From Symbiodinium natans (lineage: Eukaryota > Sar > Dinophyceae > Suessiales > Symbiodiniaceae): 57,379 nucleotides of DNA. Position numbers and translations under genes: made by a program. The DNA lies in assembly GCA_905221605.1 (NCBI GenBank), contig CAJNDS010000335.1, positions 994,579 to 1,051,957 of the forward strand. The letters run 5' to 3'. The notes beneath the pieces are model-generated. The model was not told the DNA's origin. It saw nothing but the letters and a program-made list of their open reading frames with translations, and searched no databases. Position 1 is the first letter of the stretch, and each line of letters opens with the position of its first letter. Below are positions 18,738 to 29,024 of the stretch, piece by piece.

Positions 18738-18786
18738 ATTTCCTCCCAAGAAAGGGTCTTCGGGCTGATATGATTGGCGATGCTGG
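18738..18786 (+). CDS. Exon of unknown gene
   Basis: It starts after AACCCAG and ends GCTGG|GTTTAG. It reads FLPRKGLRADMIGDAG. A CCCTCAA variant array precedes it. Confidence 0.5.
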
Positions 18787-19332
18787 GTTTAGAGGGTTTA
18801 GAGGGTTTAGGGTTTAGGGTTTAGGGTTTAGGGGTAGGTCTATAGGGCCTTCTTTTGTCTTATAGGAGGTTTGGGTTTATAGGATTTCGGGGCCCTACAG
18901 GGTGTATAGGCCCAACCCTGCGCCATAAACCTGTACCCCCGACCCCAGCGCCTAAACCCAAAAGCCCCAAAGACCGCAAAACCCAACAGCCCCAAAAAAA
19001 CAAAAACCCAAAAACCCAACAAACCCAAAGGCCCCAAAACCCCAAAAACCCAAGGGCCAAAAACCCGAAACCCCCAAAACACCCCAAACCCCAAGAAACC
19101 CCAAACTCAAAAGCCAAAAGCCCCAAACACCCAAAACCCCCAAAACGCCCAAAACTCAAACGCCCAAACCCCCCAAAACCCCAAAACCCTACAAAAAACC
19201 CAAGGGCCAAAAACCCAAAACCCCCAAAAAGCCCAAGACTTAAAGACCAAACCCCCCAAAGCAGCTCAAAGGTGCCCAAAACCCCCAAAAAGCCCAAGAC
19301 TTAAAGACCAAACCCCCCAAAGCAGCTCAAAG
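18787..19332. repeat. Decayed CCCAAA repeats with 61 bp tandem duplication
   Basis: About 300 bp of CCCAAA/CCCCAAA text, whose Lys/Pro-rich translation is not a gene. A 61 bp unit is present twice in tandem (19214-19274, 19275-19335). Each copy ends CTCAAAGGTGC, which contains the acceptor of the next exon. Confidence 0.75.
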
Positions 19333-19400
19333 GTGCGGGCGGCATGGAGGACGTAGCCGAGGCAGCTTTCTTAGCGTTTAGCGTCTCGGGGTTCGGGACA
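19333..19400 (+). CDS. Exon of unknown gene
   Basis: It follows CTCAAAG and reads AGGMEDVAEAAFLAFSVSG. The acceptor sequence also occurs 61 bp upstream in the tandem duplicate. Confidence 0.45.
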
Positions 19401-20045
19401 CTCTCGGGGCCCAAACCCCCAGACCCCAAACCCCAAACCCCAAACCCTAAACCCTAAACCCTAAACCCTAAACCCTACACCCTACACCCTACACCCTAAA
19501 CCCTACACCCTAAACCCCAAACCCTAAACCCCACAACTCTAAGCCCGAACTATGCCCCCGGGCCTGGAGCATAGACCTCCGAGCCGGAAGCTCAAGCCTA
19601 AGCCCTAAACTTCCTCGTATAAGCCGGTCATCTATCTCCCATGTACTGGAATGTCTAGGGTTGAGGGGTTTAGGGTTTAGGGGTTTAGGGTTTAAGTTTT
19701 TGGGTTTAGGGTCTCTTTATAAGTATACTACAATAACCCCCCAAAAAAACACTGTCCTCATTATTCACGCTCCTATATTCAACCACCAAAAGCTTCCCAA
19801 CCCTAAACCCCCTAAACCCTAAACCCTAAACCCTAAACCCTAAACCCTAAACCCTAAACCCTAAACCCTAAACCCTAAACTCTGAACCCTAAACCTAAAC
19901 TAAACCCTAAACCCTAACCCTAAACCCTAAACCCTAAACCCTAAACCCTAAACCCTAAACCCTAAACCCTAAACCCTAAACCCTAAACCCTAAACCCTAA
20001 ACCCTAAACCCTAAACCCTAAACCCTAAACCCTAAACCCACGGAG
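19401..20045. repeat. C-rich repeats, short core, CCCTAAA array
   Basis: CCCTACA/CCCTAAA units, a 200 bp core with AT-richer DNA and a C(6)A(7) run, then about 235 bp of nearly pure CCCTAAA. Confidence 0.75.
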
Positions 20046-20126
20046 GACCTTCAGGGCCGCAGGGGAGCAGGCCGCTCCAGCGGCATCGTGCGCTGCCAAT
20101 ACCACGCGTGGGGGAGCCTGGCCTGA
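20046..20126 (+). CDS. Exon ending in stop; faint Rieske-like CQYHAW
   Basis: It starts after CACGGAG and reads LQGRRGAGRSSGIVRCQYHA then WGSLA and TGA. IVRCQYHAW resembles the second cluster-binding motif of Rieske domains (C-x2-H-x-W), but the matching first motif is not visible nearby. The resemblance is weak. Confidence 0.45.
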   Translation, partial: DLQGRRGAGRSSGIVRCQYHAWGSLA

Positions 20127-20740
20127 GGGCACTTCTAATATGTGATGAGTTGTGGTTTAGGGTTTAGGGTTTAGGGTTTCGGGTTTAGGGTCCAGGTTTG
20201 TTGTTCGAATGTTGTAAGCCTACACCCGAAGTAGGCGGCTAACTTGTTGTTGCCCCCTCTGCCTCTCTTCGCATGGCATAGCTCCGTGCCACCCTCGCGC
20301 CTACACAAGCAACCCCCACCGCTTTGTCTAATGGGTGGCTACTTGAGGTGTTCACTGTCAAAGGGTTTAGGGCTTAGGGTTTAGGGTTTAGGGCCACTAC
20401 AAGCCCCATTGCCATAGCCCTAAACCCTGCCCAAACCCTCAGCTCCAAACGCCCTCAACTCAAAACCCTTAGAATCCTCCCCTTCCCCCTCACCCCAACA
20501 AAACTTCTCGCTGGTTGGAGGTTCATGGCGCTTCTCCTCAACCCAACTATATAACCTAGGATGCCCAGTAGTGCCCTTATTCCTTTTTTTGGGGGGCTTA
20601 GGTTCCCTTATCAATCCCTTTCAGCAAGAAAAAAGGACACCTTTTTTGTTCCTAGGTTGCTGGGCAACCTAGCAACCTAGCAACCTGGCAACCCTAAACC
20701 CTAAACCCTAAGCCTAAACCCTAAACCCTAAACCCTAAAA
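20127..20740. other. Spacer with partial family A element
   Basis: Unique sequence, short G and C arrays. GGAGGTTCATGGCGCTTCTC at about 20516 is a family A left end. A run of CTAGCAACCTAGCAACC follows near 20660-20690. I see no gene. Confidence 0.55.
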
Positions 20741-20870
20741 ACCCAATTATAACTGTACTTATAACCCACTTGCAAGCCCTTTAAGTGCCCTACTATGGTT
20801 CTAATTGGGCAATACGGAAGAGTTAAAATTGGGTTATTAAGTACCACGAACCTCCAAGTACAAACCTGAA
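20741..20870. mobile_element. Family A element
   Basis: It runs from ACCCAATTATAACTGTACTT to GTACCACGAACCTCCAAGTA, with the middle AGCCCTTTAAGTGCCCTA block intact. Confidence 0.7.
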
Positions 20871-20969
20871 GGGACTGAGACCTGGGTTAGTTTCCCAGGC
20901 CCATACGAAATAGTTTTTTTGGTACCTAATGCCAGAATAGTACTACAAATGGACCCTCAGGGTTAGTAC

Positions 20970-21036
20970 GCTTACACTTGGGTTTTAAGGACACTTAACT
21001 TATCATTGGGTTACAAGTACCAGGAACCTCCAAGTG
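20970..21036. mobile_element. Family A right half
   Basis: ACACTTAACTTATCATTGGG to GTACCAGGAACCTCCAAG. It directly precedes the first copy of a 17 bp repeat (21030-21046) that recurs at the exon start 21326. Confidence 0.6.
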
Positions 21037-21046
21037 AGGCAGTACT

Positions 21047-21330
21047 CCAAATTGTGGTCCCTGTTTTTTGGGTGCCCTAAATATTCGGGCCGCCTTGGAA
21101 TAGGAAGCCCAAACGGGACCATTAATTTTGAGATATCCCCCTAAACCCTAAACCCTCCTAAACCCTAAACTTTAAACTTCGAACCTCAAACCTTAAACCT
21201 TAAACCCTAAACCCTGAACCCCAAACCCCAAACCCTAAACCCTAAACCCCAAACCCTAAACCCCAAACCCTAAACCCTAAACCCCAAACCCTAAACCCTA
21301 AACCCTAAACCCTCTGGAGAAGTGACCAAG
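21047..21330. repeat. C-array insertion between 17 bp direct repeats
   Basis: CCAAGTGAGGCAGTACT at 21030-21046 and 21326-21342 brackets a 100 bp core and mixed CCCTAAA/CCCCAAA units. The second copy continues into coding sequence. Confidence 0.7.
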
Positions 21331-21417
21331 TGAGGCAGTACTGCGCCGGCTGCGGCTTCCGCTGCAACTGCGGGCCGAAGAAGCGCGCCGCCGCGGGGAA
21401 GAGAGGCCCGCACCTGG
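21331..21417 (+). CDS. Exon: cysteine-rich then basic
   Basis: The frame reads RQYCAGCGFRCNCGPKKRAA then AGKRGPHLG. It has four Cys in a short span followed by a lysine/arginine stretch. It ends CTGG|GTGATG, a GT donor. Confidence 0.6.
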
Positions 21418-21865
21418 GTGATGAGGGTTACCCTAAACCCTAAACCCTAAACCCTAAACCCTCAACCCTCAACTCTGAACCCTAAACCCTATGCTAAACG
21501 CTAAACCCAAGGGTTTTGAGGGTTTTGAGGGTTGAGGTTACGGGTTCAGGGCTTTGAGGATGTGACGGCTTGAGGGACTAGGTTTTGAGGTATTTGCGGG
21601 CTTTGAGAGTTTGTGGGTATTGAAAGCTTTTAGACCTTTCGGGGTGTTAGGGTTTAGCTTATGAGTTTGGATTTAGAGTTTTTTGTTGCAACTTGTTCAC
21701 TTGTTATGTTATAGTGCTTTGCAGGGTTCTTGTTTAATATGGAGCCGAACCCTAAACCCCAAGCCCTAAACCCCAAAAAACCCCAAACCCTAAACCCTAA
21801 ACCCCAAACCCTAAACCCTCCAAGCCGTAAACCCTAAACCCCAAACCCCAAACCCTAAAGCGCAG
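21418..21865. repeat. Mixed repeats
   Basis: Short C arrays, then G/T-rich decayed repeat and a 120 bp unique core, then CCCCAAA/CCCTAAA to the next acceptor. No gene seen. Confidence 0.65.
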
Positions 21866-21941
21866 GCGCCTCGACCACGACGTGCTATCCCATGATTGCC
21901 AGGGGCCTTGGCAGTTCTCCCAAGCACTGCAGTGGTGTCGG
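21866..21941 (+). CDS. Exon of unknown gene
   Basis: It starts after AGCGCAG and ends TGTCGG|GTGAGG, a strong donor. It reads RLDHDVLSHDCQGPWQF then SQALQWCR. Confidence 0.6.
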
Positions 21942-22541
21942 GTGAGGTTTAGGGTTTAGGGTTTAGGGTTTAGGGTTTGGGGTTTAGGGTTTAGGGTTTG
22001 GGGTTTGGGGTTTGGGGTTAAGGATTTAGGGCTTGGGGCTTAGGTTAGGGTTTAGGGTTAGGGCAAGTTTAGGGTTTAGGACTTACATAGATTTTGGTTT
22101 AAGGGGTTTGGTGTTTAAGGGTTAGGGCTTAGGGCTAACCGTTAAGGGTTAGAGGCTTGGGATCTGTGGTTGGCTGCTTCGAGCGTAGAGTTTGGCGTTT
22201 AGGGTGAAGGGTTTAGGGGTTTCAGCGGTTTTTGGATGGTAGGGTTTGTTTTTTTGGTTTTAGGGGTCAGGGGTGTCTGGGGGGTTCAGGGTTTAGGATT
22301 GGGTTCGGGTTTTCGGGGTCGCGGGGTCTGGCGTTTAGGGTTGAAGGTGCTTTGAGGGTCTGGGGGTTTACAGGGGTTGAGGGTTTAGGGCTTGGGGTCT
22401 ACAGCTTAGACTGCAGGGCTTCAGGCTTACGGCTCTAGAACAAAATCCTAAATACCCAACCTCCCCCGAAATCCCCAAAATCCAAAGCCCTAAACCCCAA
22501 AAATTTTTTTAAGGGTTGCTTCTGGGAGTTTTCAAGGGCAT
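21942..22541. other. Degenerate G-rich intron
   Basis: TTTAGGG array, then about 350 bp of decayed repeat (long frame 22232-22438 is a repeat translation) and C-rich decay. No credible exon. Confidence 0.6.
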
Positions 22542-22640
22542 TAAGGAGGGACCCTCAGGTATGTAGGGTCTATACAAGGAATATCTAGGGGTGATATAGG
22601 GGAATAAGATTAAGGGTCCCTTGACAAGGGTCCCTCCTTA
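22542..22640. mobile_element. Hairpin, family F
   Basis: TAAGGAGGGACCCT at the left and AGGGTCCCTCCTTA at the right form terminal inverted repeats around an AT-richer loop of about 70 bp. Confidence 0.55.
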
Positions 22641-22799
22641 TACCCCTTAAACCCCCGAAACTACCCCCTAAGCCCCCAAACCCCAAAAGCCATCCAACCC
22701 TTCTTGGGTTTTAGGGGGTCTGGAAGTATCCCTCTTTTCCGAAAGGTTTTGAAAGGGGCTAGCCTTAGGGCTTAGGGTTTAGGGTTTAGGGTTTAGAGG

Positions 22800-22913
22800 T
22801 ACTTCGCCTCCAGCTTCCCCCCCAGAGCCTATGCCTATCACTCCCAGCAAGGCGGATGCTGCTATGCCAGCCGCAATCTCGGCGCATTTTCTTCTGGCAG
22901 GGGTGGGGTCCAA
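22800..22913 (+). CDS. Probable exon, frame uncertain
   Basis: It lies between GTTTAG and TGGCAG|GGGTGG. Two frames compete: ASPPEPMPITPSKADAAMP.. and YFASSFPPRAYAYHSQQGG... Composition slightly favours the first. Confidence 0.4.
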
Positions 22914-23493
22914 GAAGGGCGATCTAGACCCTAGACCCTAAACCCTAAACCCAACTTAGGCTAGGGGTTTGCAGTTGCAAATTCCAGAAATATACCAATT
23001 GAGCGCTAGGCCCTAAACCTTCAACCCTGTCTGAGCGGATGGTTACATACTGGGATCCTTGTGCCATGCACACCCTGCCCACAATAAGCCCCAGATATCC
23101 TCTAAGTTTAGGATTATGGTTTGTTGGGTTCAGAGTTTAGGGTTTAGGGTTTAGGGTTTAGGGTTTAAGGTTTAGGGTCTAGGGGGGGGGGGGGGGGGCG
23201 CACGCTTGCGCGGCTGAAAAAAGCACGTTTGCAAGGCTCAAAAAAAGGCGGGGGGGTTGCGGGTTCTAGGGTTTAGGGCTTCGCCAGCAGCTTGGGAAGT
23301 GTCGGATCCAGCAGGGTTTAGGTTTCAGAGTTAGTTTTCCAGGTCAAGCTTCTTAGCATTCCGGACCCTGTGGCTGCTGTGCCCTAGACCCTAAACCCTA
23401 AACCCGAAACCCTAAACCCTAAACCCTAAACCCTAAGCCCTAAACCCTAAACCCTAAACCCTAAACCCTAAACCCTAAACCCTAAACCGCAAG
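22914..23493. other. Intron or intergenic sequence
   Basis: It holds a tRNA-like D-arm at about 22955-23013 on the - strand (rejected), short G arrays, a G(18) tract and a C array at 23383-23487. The short frame KLLSIPDPVAAVP ending in TAG at about 23383 could be a last exon, but support is thin. Confidence 0.4.
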
Positions 23494-23570
23494 CTGAAGT
23501 CTCAGGCATCGCTGCAGCCGGGTGTGCTAACACCGCACGAGAAGGAGTCTTTCTCCGGGGGCGCGGGGGG
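23494..23570 (+). CDS. Exon of unknown gene
   Basis: It opens after CCGCAAG and reads LKSQASLQPGVLTPHEKESF then SGGAG. A long CCCTAAA array precedes it and a pure TTTAGGG array follows. Confidence 0.55.
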
Positions 23571-24180
23571 TTTAGGGTTTAGGGTTTAGGGTTTAGGGTT
23601 TAGGGTTTAGGGTTTAGGGTTTAGGGTTTAGGGTTTAGGGTTTAGGGTTTAGGGTTTAGGGTTTAGGGCTTTGGGCATTCTCCATGTAAGGGCTTCAGCC
23701 CAAACCCCCCCCAGCCCCCCCCCTCATCAAGCCCTAAACCCTTCCACAGCTCCCCTTAGACCCCCAAAGCCCAAATCCCTATACCCCTACCCAAAATCTC
23801 TAAGCCCTGAACCCCTAAATCCCCAAAACCCCCCTAAGCCCCGAAATTTTGAGATTACTTGAAGCCCCTAGAAAGCCACCAAAAGCCCGAAGCCCCAACA
23901 AACAAACCCGAAATTCGTAAACACCCTCAAAGCCTGCAACACCCTTAAACCCAAAATCCTAAACCTTAAGTCCTCAACACGAAGCCCTAAATCCTACACC
24001 CCAAACCCTAAAGCCTAAACCCTAAAACCCCTCAAAGCCCCCAACTACACCCTTTACTAAACCCTGAACCCTACGTCCTGGCCCTAAACCCTAAATCCTC
24101 AGCCCCAAACCCTAAACCCCAAACCCTAAACCCTAAATCCTAAACCCCAAACCCTCCCCTAAAGACCCCCCGAACACCAG
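23571..24180. repeat. TTTAGGG array then decayed C-rich repeats
   Basis: About 100 bp of G array followed by about 480 bp of diverged CCCTAAA-type text up to the acceptor GAACACCAG. Confidence 0.75.
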
Positions 24181-24241
24181 GACCGCTTCATCGCAATACT
24201 CCAGGGTGGTACGACCGATGCGCTTCGGATGCACCTGCGAG
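24181..24241 (+). CDS. Exon of unknown gene
   Basis: It starts after ACACCAG and ends CTGCGAG|GTTTATGG. It reads DRFIAILQGGTTDALRMHLR, a clean amphipathic segment in one frame. Confidence 0.65.
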
Positions 24242-24789
24242 GTTTATGGATTGAGGGCTTTAGGGCTTACTAGGGTTTAGGGTTTAGGGTTTAGGGGTGT
24301 AGGGATTAGCGCTTGAGTTAGGGGGCACAGGGTTTGGGGTTTAGACCTTAGGGCTTAGGCCTGAGGGTTTAAGGTTTAGGGTTTGAGGTTGTCGGAGGGC
24401 ATCGGGATCGGTGTAGTTCGGGCCTTTCGGGGTATTGAGGGCCTAAACCCTAGCCCTATACTCTGAACCCCGAACCCTAAACCCTAAACCCTACACGCTA
24501 AACCCTGAACACTAAACCCTAAACCCTAAACCCTGAACCCTGAACCCTGAACCCTAAACCCTAAACCCTAAGCCCTAAACCCTAAACCCTAAACCCTAAA
24601 CCGCGAAGGGTCGAGGGGGCCCATAGCGTTTGAAGTTTGTTCTTCAGGGGTGGGAAGAATTGCTAATGAGAGTCCCTTAGGTATTAGGGTCCTTTTATAT
24701 TATACTTTTGTAAACCCCACCCCCACCCCCCAAAAAAGCCTATTCCAATTATTCGGGCTCCTACATTGGGTTCTCTATATGGTTCATAG
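24242..24789. repeat. G array, C array, AT-richer core
   Basis: Decayed G units to 24390, CCCTAAA/CCCTGAA units to 24602, then a core with TTTTATATTATACTTTTG and C-runs resembling 7870-7990. Confidence 0.65.
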
Positions 24790-25150
24790 GGGTGCATGAA
24801 GAAGCGGCTTTGCGCTTCGATTCTGAAGCGTATGCCTTTCTCTGGGATACGTTCTGCCTTTGCCTGGCGTGGCCCATGGGGGTGGCAAGCAAGTTGTTTG
24901 TACATGCTGGCAGTTCTGCTGGCACGGCCACTGCGCACACCAGTACGTTGCTGAGATATTGTGGGAGCCTTGACCAGACCTCTCGCCTGTGCAAGATCAT
25001 GACCAGTCGAGGGCAAGATCGGACAGGCCCATGCTTCCCTGAAGGCCCATGCTTCCCTGAAGCGATCCCTGCAGATGGACAGTCTCGTTTCCTTTTGCTT
25101 CTGCGATGGCAGAGGAAGTCCCATTCCCAAGCCCCTGATGTTAAGTTTCT
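24790..25150 (+). CDS. Possible long exon
   Basis: The frame is open for about 120 codons after CATAG. It includes SEAYAFLWDTFCLCLAWPMG and CGSLDQTSRLCKIMTSRGQD. An 18 bp unit (GGCCCATGCTTCCCTGAA) is duplicated in frame near 25027-25062. Two - strand frames overlap it. Coding status is unproven. Confidence 0.4.
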
Positions 25151-25614
25151 AATTCCCATCCCTCGCTCCAAACCCTAACTTGTGGGTTTGAGTTTTGAGT
25201 TTAGGGTTTAGGGTTTAGGGTTTAGGGTTTCTGGCCCTATCTGGGTTGCCGCAATGCAAAGTTGGCCTTTAAAGCCCCGATTGCAAGGCTAGCAAGCAGC
25301 TTGAACTTTAGGCACGCCCCACATGGGCAGTTCGCTGCAACTTGCCCAAACCCTTAGGGGACCCGTGATGGGGGGCCATACTTCAGAGAGCTTGACGGAT
25401 CAGGCCCCAGACCAAAAAAGAAATAAGCTCCAACGCTACACACCCCGCGCCAAAGCCCTAACCCCTCCCACATGCACCCTCAACCCGCAACCCTCAACCG
25501 GAAAAAATCCTAAATCAGGAGCCCTAAACCCTAAACCCAAACCCTAAACCCTAAACCCTAAACCCGAAACCCTAAACCCTAAGCCCTAAACCCTGAACCC
25601 CAAACCCTCAAAAG
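25151..25614. other. Spacer
   Basis: Short G array, 200 bp unique DNA without a strong frame, and C arrays. The open frame 25323-25547 ends in repeat translation. Confidence 0.5.
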
Positions 25615-25708
25615 GCAGAGTGGAAGCAGCTGGGGACGGTGGACCTGGATACGCTTTGCGACCTCCTCCTTTGGCTGACAGACCGAGGACGCGGCCGTGG
25701 AGCCTGGG
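25615..25708 (+). CDS. Exon of unknown gene
   Basis: It opens after CAAAAG and reads AEWKQLGTVDLDTLCDLLLW then LTDRGRGRGAW. It ends TGG|GTTGGGG. A leucine-rich helix followed by an RG-rich stretch. Confidence 0.6.
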
Positions 25709-26309
25709 GTTGGGGGTTGAGGGTTTCGGGTTTCGGGGTTTCGGGGTTTAGGGAGGGTTTAGGGCTTAGGGTTTAGGGTTTAGGGTTTAGCGTTGCTTAA
25801 GGAGTTTGGGGTTGGCTCGGAAGCTGTAGTAGGGCCACTACCCCCTCTATAACCCCACTAACCCTCTTACGCCATAGAAACATGAAATTCTATACGGCTC
25901 CCGAAACCCACCTGTTCAGGGTCTTCTAGGACGGTTTTAGGGTTTAGGGGGTCGGGTTTTAAGATGGTTTCTAGGGCTTGGGCTTTCAGGTTTTAGGCCC
26001 TCCGCTAGCTTCAGGGTGCGATGATTTCGCATATTTAGGGATTAGGGGCTTGTAAGCCCCCTTTTTTGTACTGAGTCGACTATGTTGGTTACTTTAACGA
26101 ACACTCCAATGCGGTCCCTTTTCAAGCTGTCAGCGTCAGCGTGACTCAGGGGGGAGATCCTGACAGACGTCTGTGCCACGAAAGAACCTCGCGACAGCGT
26201 CATGCATTTAGCCTTGTGCTTTGGGTGCCAGGGCCCGCTTGAGAGCGTTAATTATGATGACACAAGCATTCATGACTTGCAGCCTAACCCTAAACCTAAA
26301 CTCTAAACC
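25709..26309. other. Spacer, decayed repeats
   Basis: G-rich decay to 25990, then 300 bp of unique DNA (26040-26290) with no single convincing frame. Confidence 0.5.
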
Positions 26310-26672
26310 CCCAGGTATGCATGGACGAACAGCACGGCGTCAGTGCTCAGGAATTCAGACTTTTTCCGTCCGCCTGCGCGACCTCAAAGAGTGGGGGGGA
26401 GACAATCGGATCACCGGAGGACGCATTGCAGGCAAGCGAGCAAAGAAGGACAGGAATGGCTCGCATATGTTGCCAAGGCCTCCCGGGAAGCCGGAACCGG
26501 AAAAGCTCCGCTCATTGGCATACACTCTATAGGGCCGCCATTCTCTGGAGAGGCCTTGGGTGTACCAGAATGCGGAGCTCGTGGTCGCCCGGACCATCCA
26601 GACCTCACCGCGAGGACGCGCTCCCGCCTTATGAGGATGGTGGAGCGGGTTCGAAGGGGAGAGACACTGGCA
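26310..26672 (+). pseudogene. Coding-like island with shifting frame
   Basis: Three + frames are long and open here. RLRDLKEWGGDNRITGGR in one and EWLAYVAKASREAGTGKAP in another look protein-like, as if one reading frame had been shifted near 26440. It could be a decayed retroelement or gene piece; I cannot name it. Confidence 0.35.
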
Positions 26673-26862
26673 ACCCTAAACCCTAAACCCTAAACCCTAA
26701 ACCCTAAACCCTAAACCCTAAACCCTAAACCCTCACCCTAAACCCTAAACCCTAAACCCTAAACCCTAAACCCTAAACCCTAAACCCTAAACCCTAAACC
26801 CTAAACCCTAAACCCTAAACCCTAAACCCTAAACCCTAAACCCTAAACCCTAAACCATCAAG

Positions 26863-26937
26863 ATGGGACGATCTTCCGGACCTAGAGATGGGAGGCGTCA
26901 AAACGGCGGTCTGACAAAGAGGGAGCTGCCGCAGGGG
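26863..26937 (+). CDS. Exon of unknown gene
   Basis: It lies between CATCAAG and GCAGGG|GTTTAG. Only the frame MGRSSGPRDGRRQNGGLTKR then ELPQG is free of stops. A long CCCTAAA array precedes it. Confidence 0.45.
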
Positions 26938-27556
26938 TTTAGGGTTTAAGGTTCGGTGTTTAGGGTTTAGGGTTTAGGGTTTAGGGTTTAGGGTTTAGGG
27001 TTTAGGGTTTAGGGTTTAGGGTTTAGGGTCTAGGGTTGCAGGGCCAGTTGTCAGTGTCAACTTAGGTATGGCGTTGGTGCATTGCAGTACTCGTATGCTA
27101 CCCCAAAGCCCTGGCACCCTATATCCCTATAGCCTCTAAAGCCCTGAACCCAAAAAGAACAGCGTTCGACAATCCCAAACCCTAAGCCTTAGAGTCCCTA
27201 AGCCCAAGGCGGCTGAAAAACCCATAATCCGAAACCGCTACATCTCTGCAATCCCTAAGACCCCGAACCGTAAATCGCCAGAACCCTAAACCGCTTAAAC
27301 CCCAAAACCCTAGCGCCCTAAACCTAAAACCCCTAAAGCCTAAACGCCCTAAAGCCCCCAAAACCCCAAACCCGAAATAAAACGTAAAACCAACAACCCT
27401 CAATAAACCCTAAAGCCCTCAAACCCTAAACCCTGAACCCTAAACCCTAAAACCCTAAACCCTGAACCCTGCACCCTGAACCCTAAACCCTAAACCCGAG
27501 ACCCTAAACCCTAAAGCCTAAACCCCCAAAGCCCTGAAACCCTCAAGTTTTGACAG
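26938..27556. repeat. TTTAGGG array, core, decayed C repeats
   Basis: G array to 27030, 100 bp unique core, then 450 bp of diverged C-rich repeat. The - strand frame at 27182-27403 is repeat translation. Confidence 0.65.
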
Positions 27557-27599
27557 GGCTTTGCGACAGCTGCATCGACGCTGTCGCCCTTGCCTCAAG
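27557..27599 (+). CDS. Small exon, unknown gene
   Basis: It starts after TTGACAG and reads ALRQLHRRCRPCLK, ending CTCAAG. Short, basic, with two Cys. Confidence 0.4.
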
Positions 27600-28247
27600 C
27601 TAGGGATTAGGGTTTAGGGTTTAGGGTTAAGTGTTAGGGTTTAGGGTTATCCTTGGTAGTAGTGCTGTTTAGGGGCAGGGTTTCGGTTGCAACGAGGGGA
27701 CATAGTCAAGATCTGGCCGCATTCCGACACCTATGGCTCTAGACCCCAATCCCGAAGCCATAACCCAAACTCTAAACTCAAAGCCCTCGGGCGTAGGGTT
27801 CAGGGTTTGGGGTATGGTTTTGGGGTCTCGGGTTCAGGGATTTAGGGTCTAGGCTTTAGGGTTTAGAGACGAAACAGAGGGTTTGGGCCGCAGACTTTTC
27901 GAAGTCGTGTTTTAGGATTGGGGATGCAGGGCTTGGGGTTGAGGGCTTCAGCTCGTTAGTTCGTAGGCATGGCGCCAATTCCCCAAAACCTGACCCTGAA
28001 CCCTAAACCCTAAACCCTAAACCCTAAACCCTAAACCCTAAAGCCCTAAGTCCCCAAAAGGATTAGGGCTTGGGGCATGCGAGGGCAAAAAGCGCCCAAA
28101 AGAGTCCCAAACTCCCAGCCCGAACTCTTCAAAAGCACCAAACCCTAAACCCCTACCCCCCAACCCTGGAAACCCTAAACCCGAAACCCGAAACCCGAAA
28201 CCCGAAACCCTAAACCCTAAACCCTAAACCCTAAACCCTAAACCAAG
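27600..28247. repeat. Mixed decayed repeats
   Basis: Short TTTAGGG and CCCTAAA/CCCGAAA arrays with unique spacers. No credible frame. Confidence 0.6.
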
Positions 28248-28321
28248 GTGGGCCTGCAACAAGAGATCCGGTGTTCTGCCGCGACGATGTGCGCGGGGCC
28301 CCAGACGCGAACACCTACTTG
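28248..28321 (+). CDS. Exon cut by a family A element
   Basis: It follows ACCAAG and reads PATRDPVFCRDDVRGAPDAN then TYL. It ends CTACTTG|GTGGTTCATGG, so the 5' splice site coincides with the left end of a family A element. Confidence 0.65.
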
Positions 28322-28505
28322 GTGGTTCATGGGTACTTAATAACCCCTGGTTTAGGGTTTAGGGTTTAGGGTTAGGATTTAGGGTTTAGGGTTTGGGGTT
28401 TAGGGTTTAGGGTTTAGGGTTTAGTTGATTTATCAAGTACTTAGGGGGGACTCAGGGGGTTATAAGTGCAGTTATAATTGGGGTTGTAAGTACCCTGAAC
28501 CTGAA
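28318..28505. mobile_element. Family A element carrying a nested telomere-like array
   Basis: TTGGTGGTTCATGGGTACTT opens the element. After TAACCCC a TTTAGGG array of about 80 bp interrupts it. TTATAAGTGCAGTTATAATTG and GTACCCTGAACCTG close it. The array must have entered after the element. Confidence 0.65.
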
Positions 28506-28762
28506 AAGCCCAAGATAGTCTTTTGGGTTTAGGGCTGGAGGGGGTGATCTAGGGTCTAACAGGTTTAGGGTTTAGGGTTTAGGGTTCTATCTAGAGTTTC
28601 GGATTTGGGGTTTGCAGGGTTTGCGGTTTAGGGTTCAGGGTTTAGGGTGAATTTGCGGTTTCGGATTTGGGGTTCGCAGGGTTCAGGTTTTAGGGCTTTA
28701 GTCGAGGGGTGTCGGGTTGAATTCGGGTGCACAGGTTTCAGGGCTTGAGGCTTCCCAGAGAG

Positions 28763-28828
28763 TCCACTATGCTCAACCTGAACATCCTAAACCCGAAGCC
28801 GTTTAAGTGCCGCAAGGAGCTGGAGGAT
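28763..28828 (+). CDS. Gene D exon 1 (as seen)
   Basis: It starts after CAGAGAG and ends GAGGAT|GTAGGG. Its 22 codons read STMLNLNILNPKPFKCRK then ELED. It joins 28953 in phase 0 to give ..ELED|VLNAMSELE. Confidence 0.6.
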
Positions 28829-28952
28829 GTAGGGTGTGGGGTTTAGGGTGTAGGGTTTAGGGTTCCGGGTGTTGTTAGCATGGATTTTCGGAGCTTGAGC
28901 AATGTCTACAAGAAGTTTGAGGTGCAGCTCGGTGGTAGTGATATCACAAAAG

Positions 28953-29024
28953 GTTCTGAATGCAATGTCTGAGCTGGAAAAAGACACCCTGGGGGCCTCC
29001 ATTGTCGAGGTCGAGAAGCTAGAG
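28953..29024 (+). CDS. Gene D exon 2
   Basis: It follows CACAAAAG and ends CTAGAG|GGTTTAG. Its 24 codons read VLNAMSELEKDTLGASIVEV then EKLE, a likely helix or coiled coil. The sequence just upstream (28870-28950) also has a short open frame but lies in the intron. Confidence 0.6.

Noticed and set aside
18855-19304. Lys/Pro-rich and Leu/Gly/Phe-rich open frames on both strands
   Set aside because: Both are translations of decayed CCCAAA repeats.
20046-20126. A Rieske iron-sulphur protein
   Set aside because: Only CQYHAW is seen; the partner C-x-H motif is missing nearby, so no function is assigned.
22955-23013. A tRNA gene on the - strand
   Set aside because: The complement has a D-arm-like GCGCTCAATTGGTAT, but no T-arm (GGTTC-A-TCC) and no proper anticodon stem follow; at most a tRNA-like relic.
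24684-25171. Two long minus-strand frames
   Set aside because: They overlap the + frame 24790-25150; neither strand is proven, but all other exons here are on +.
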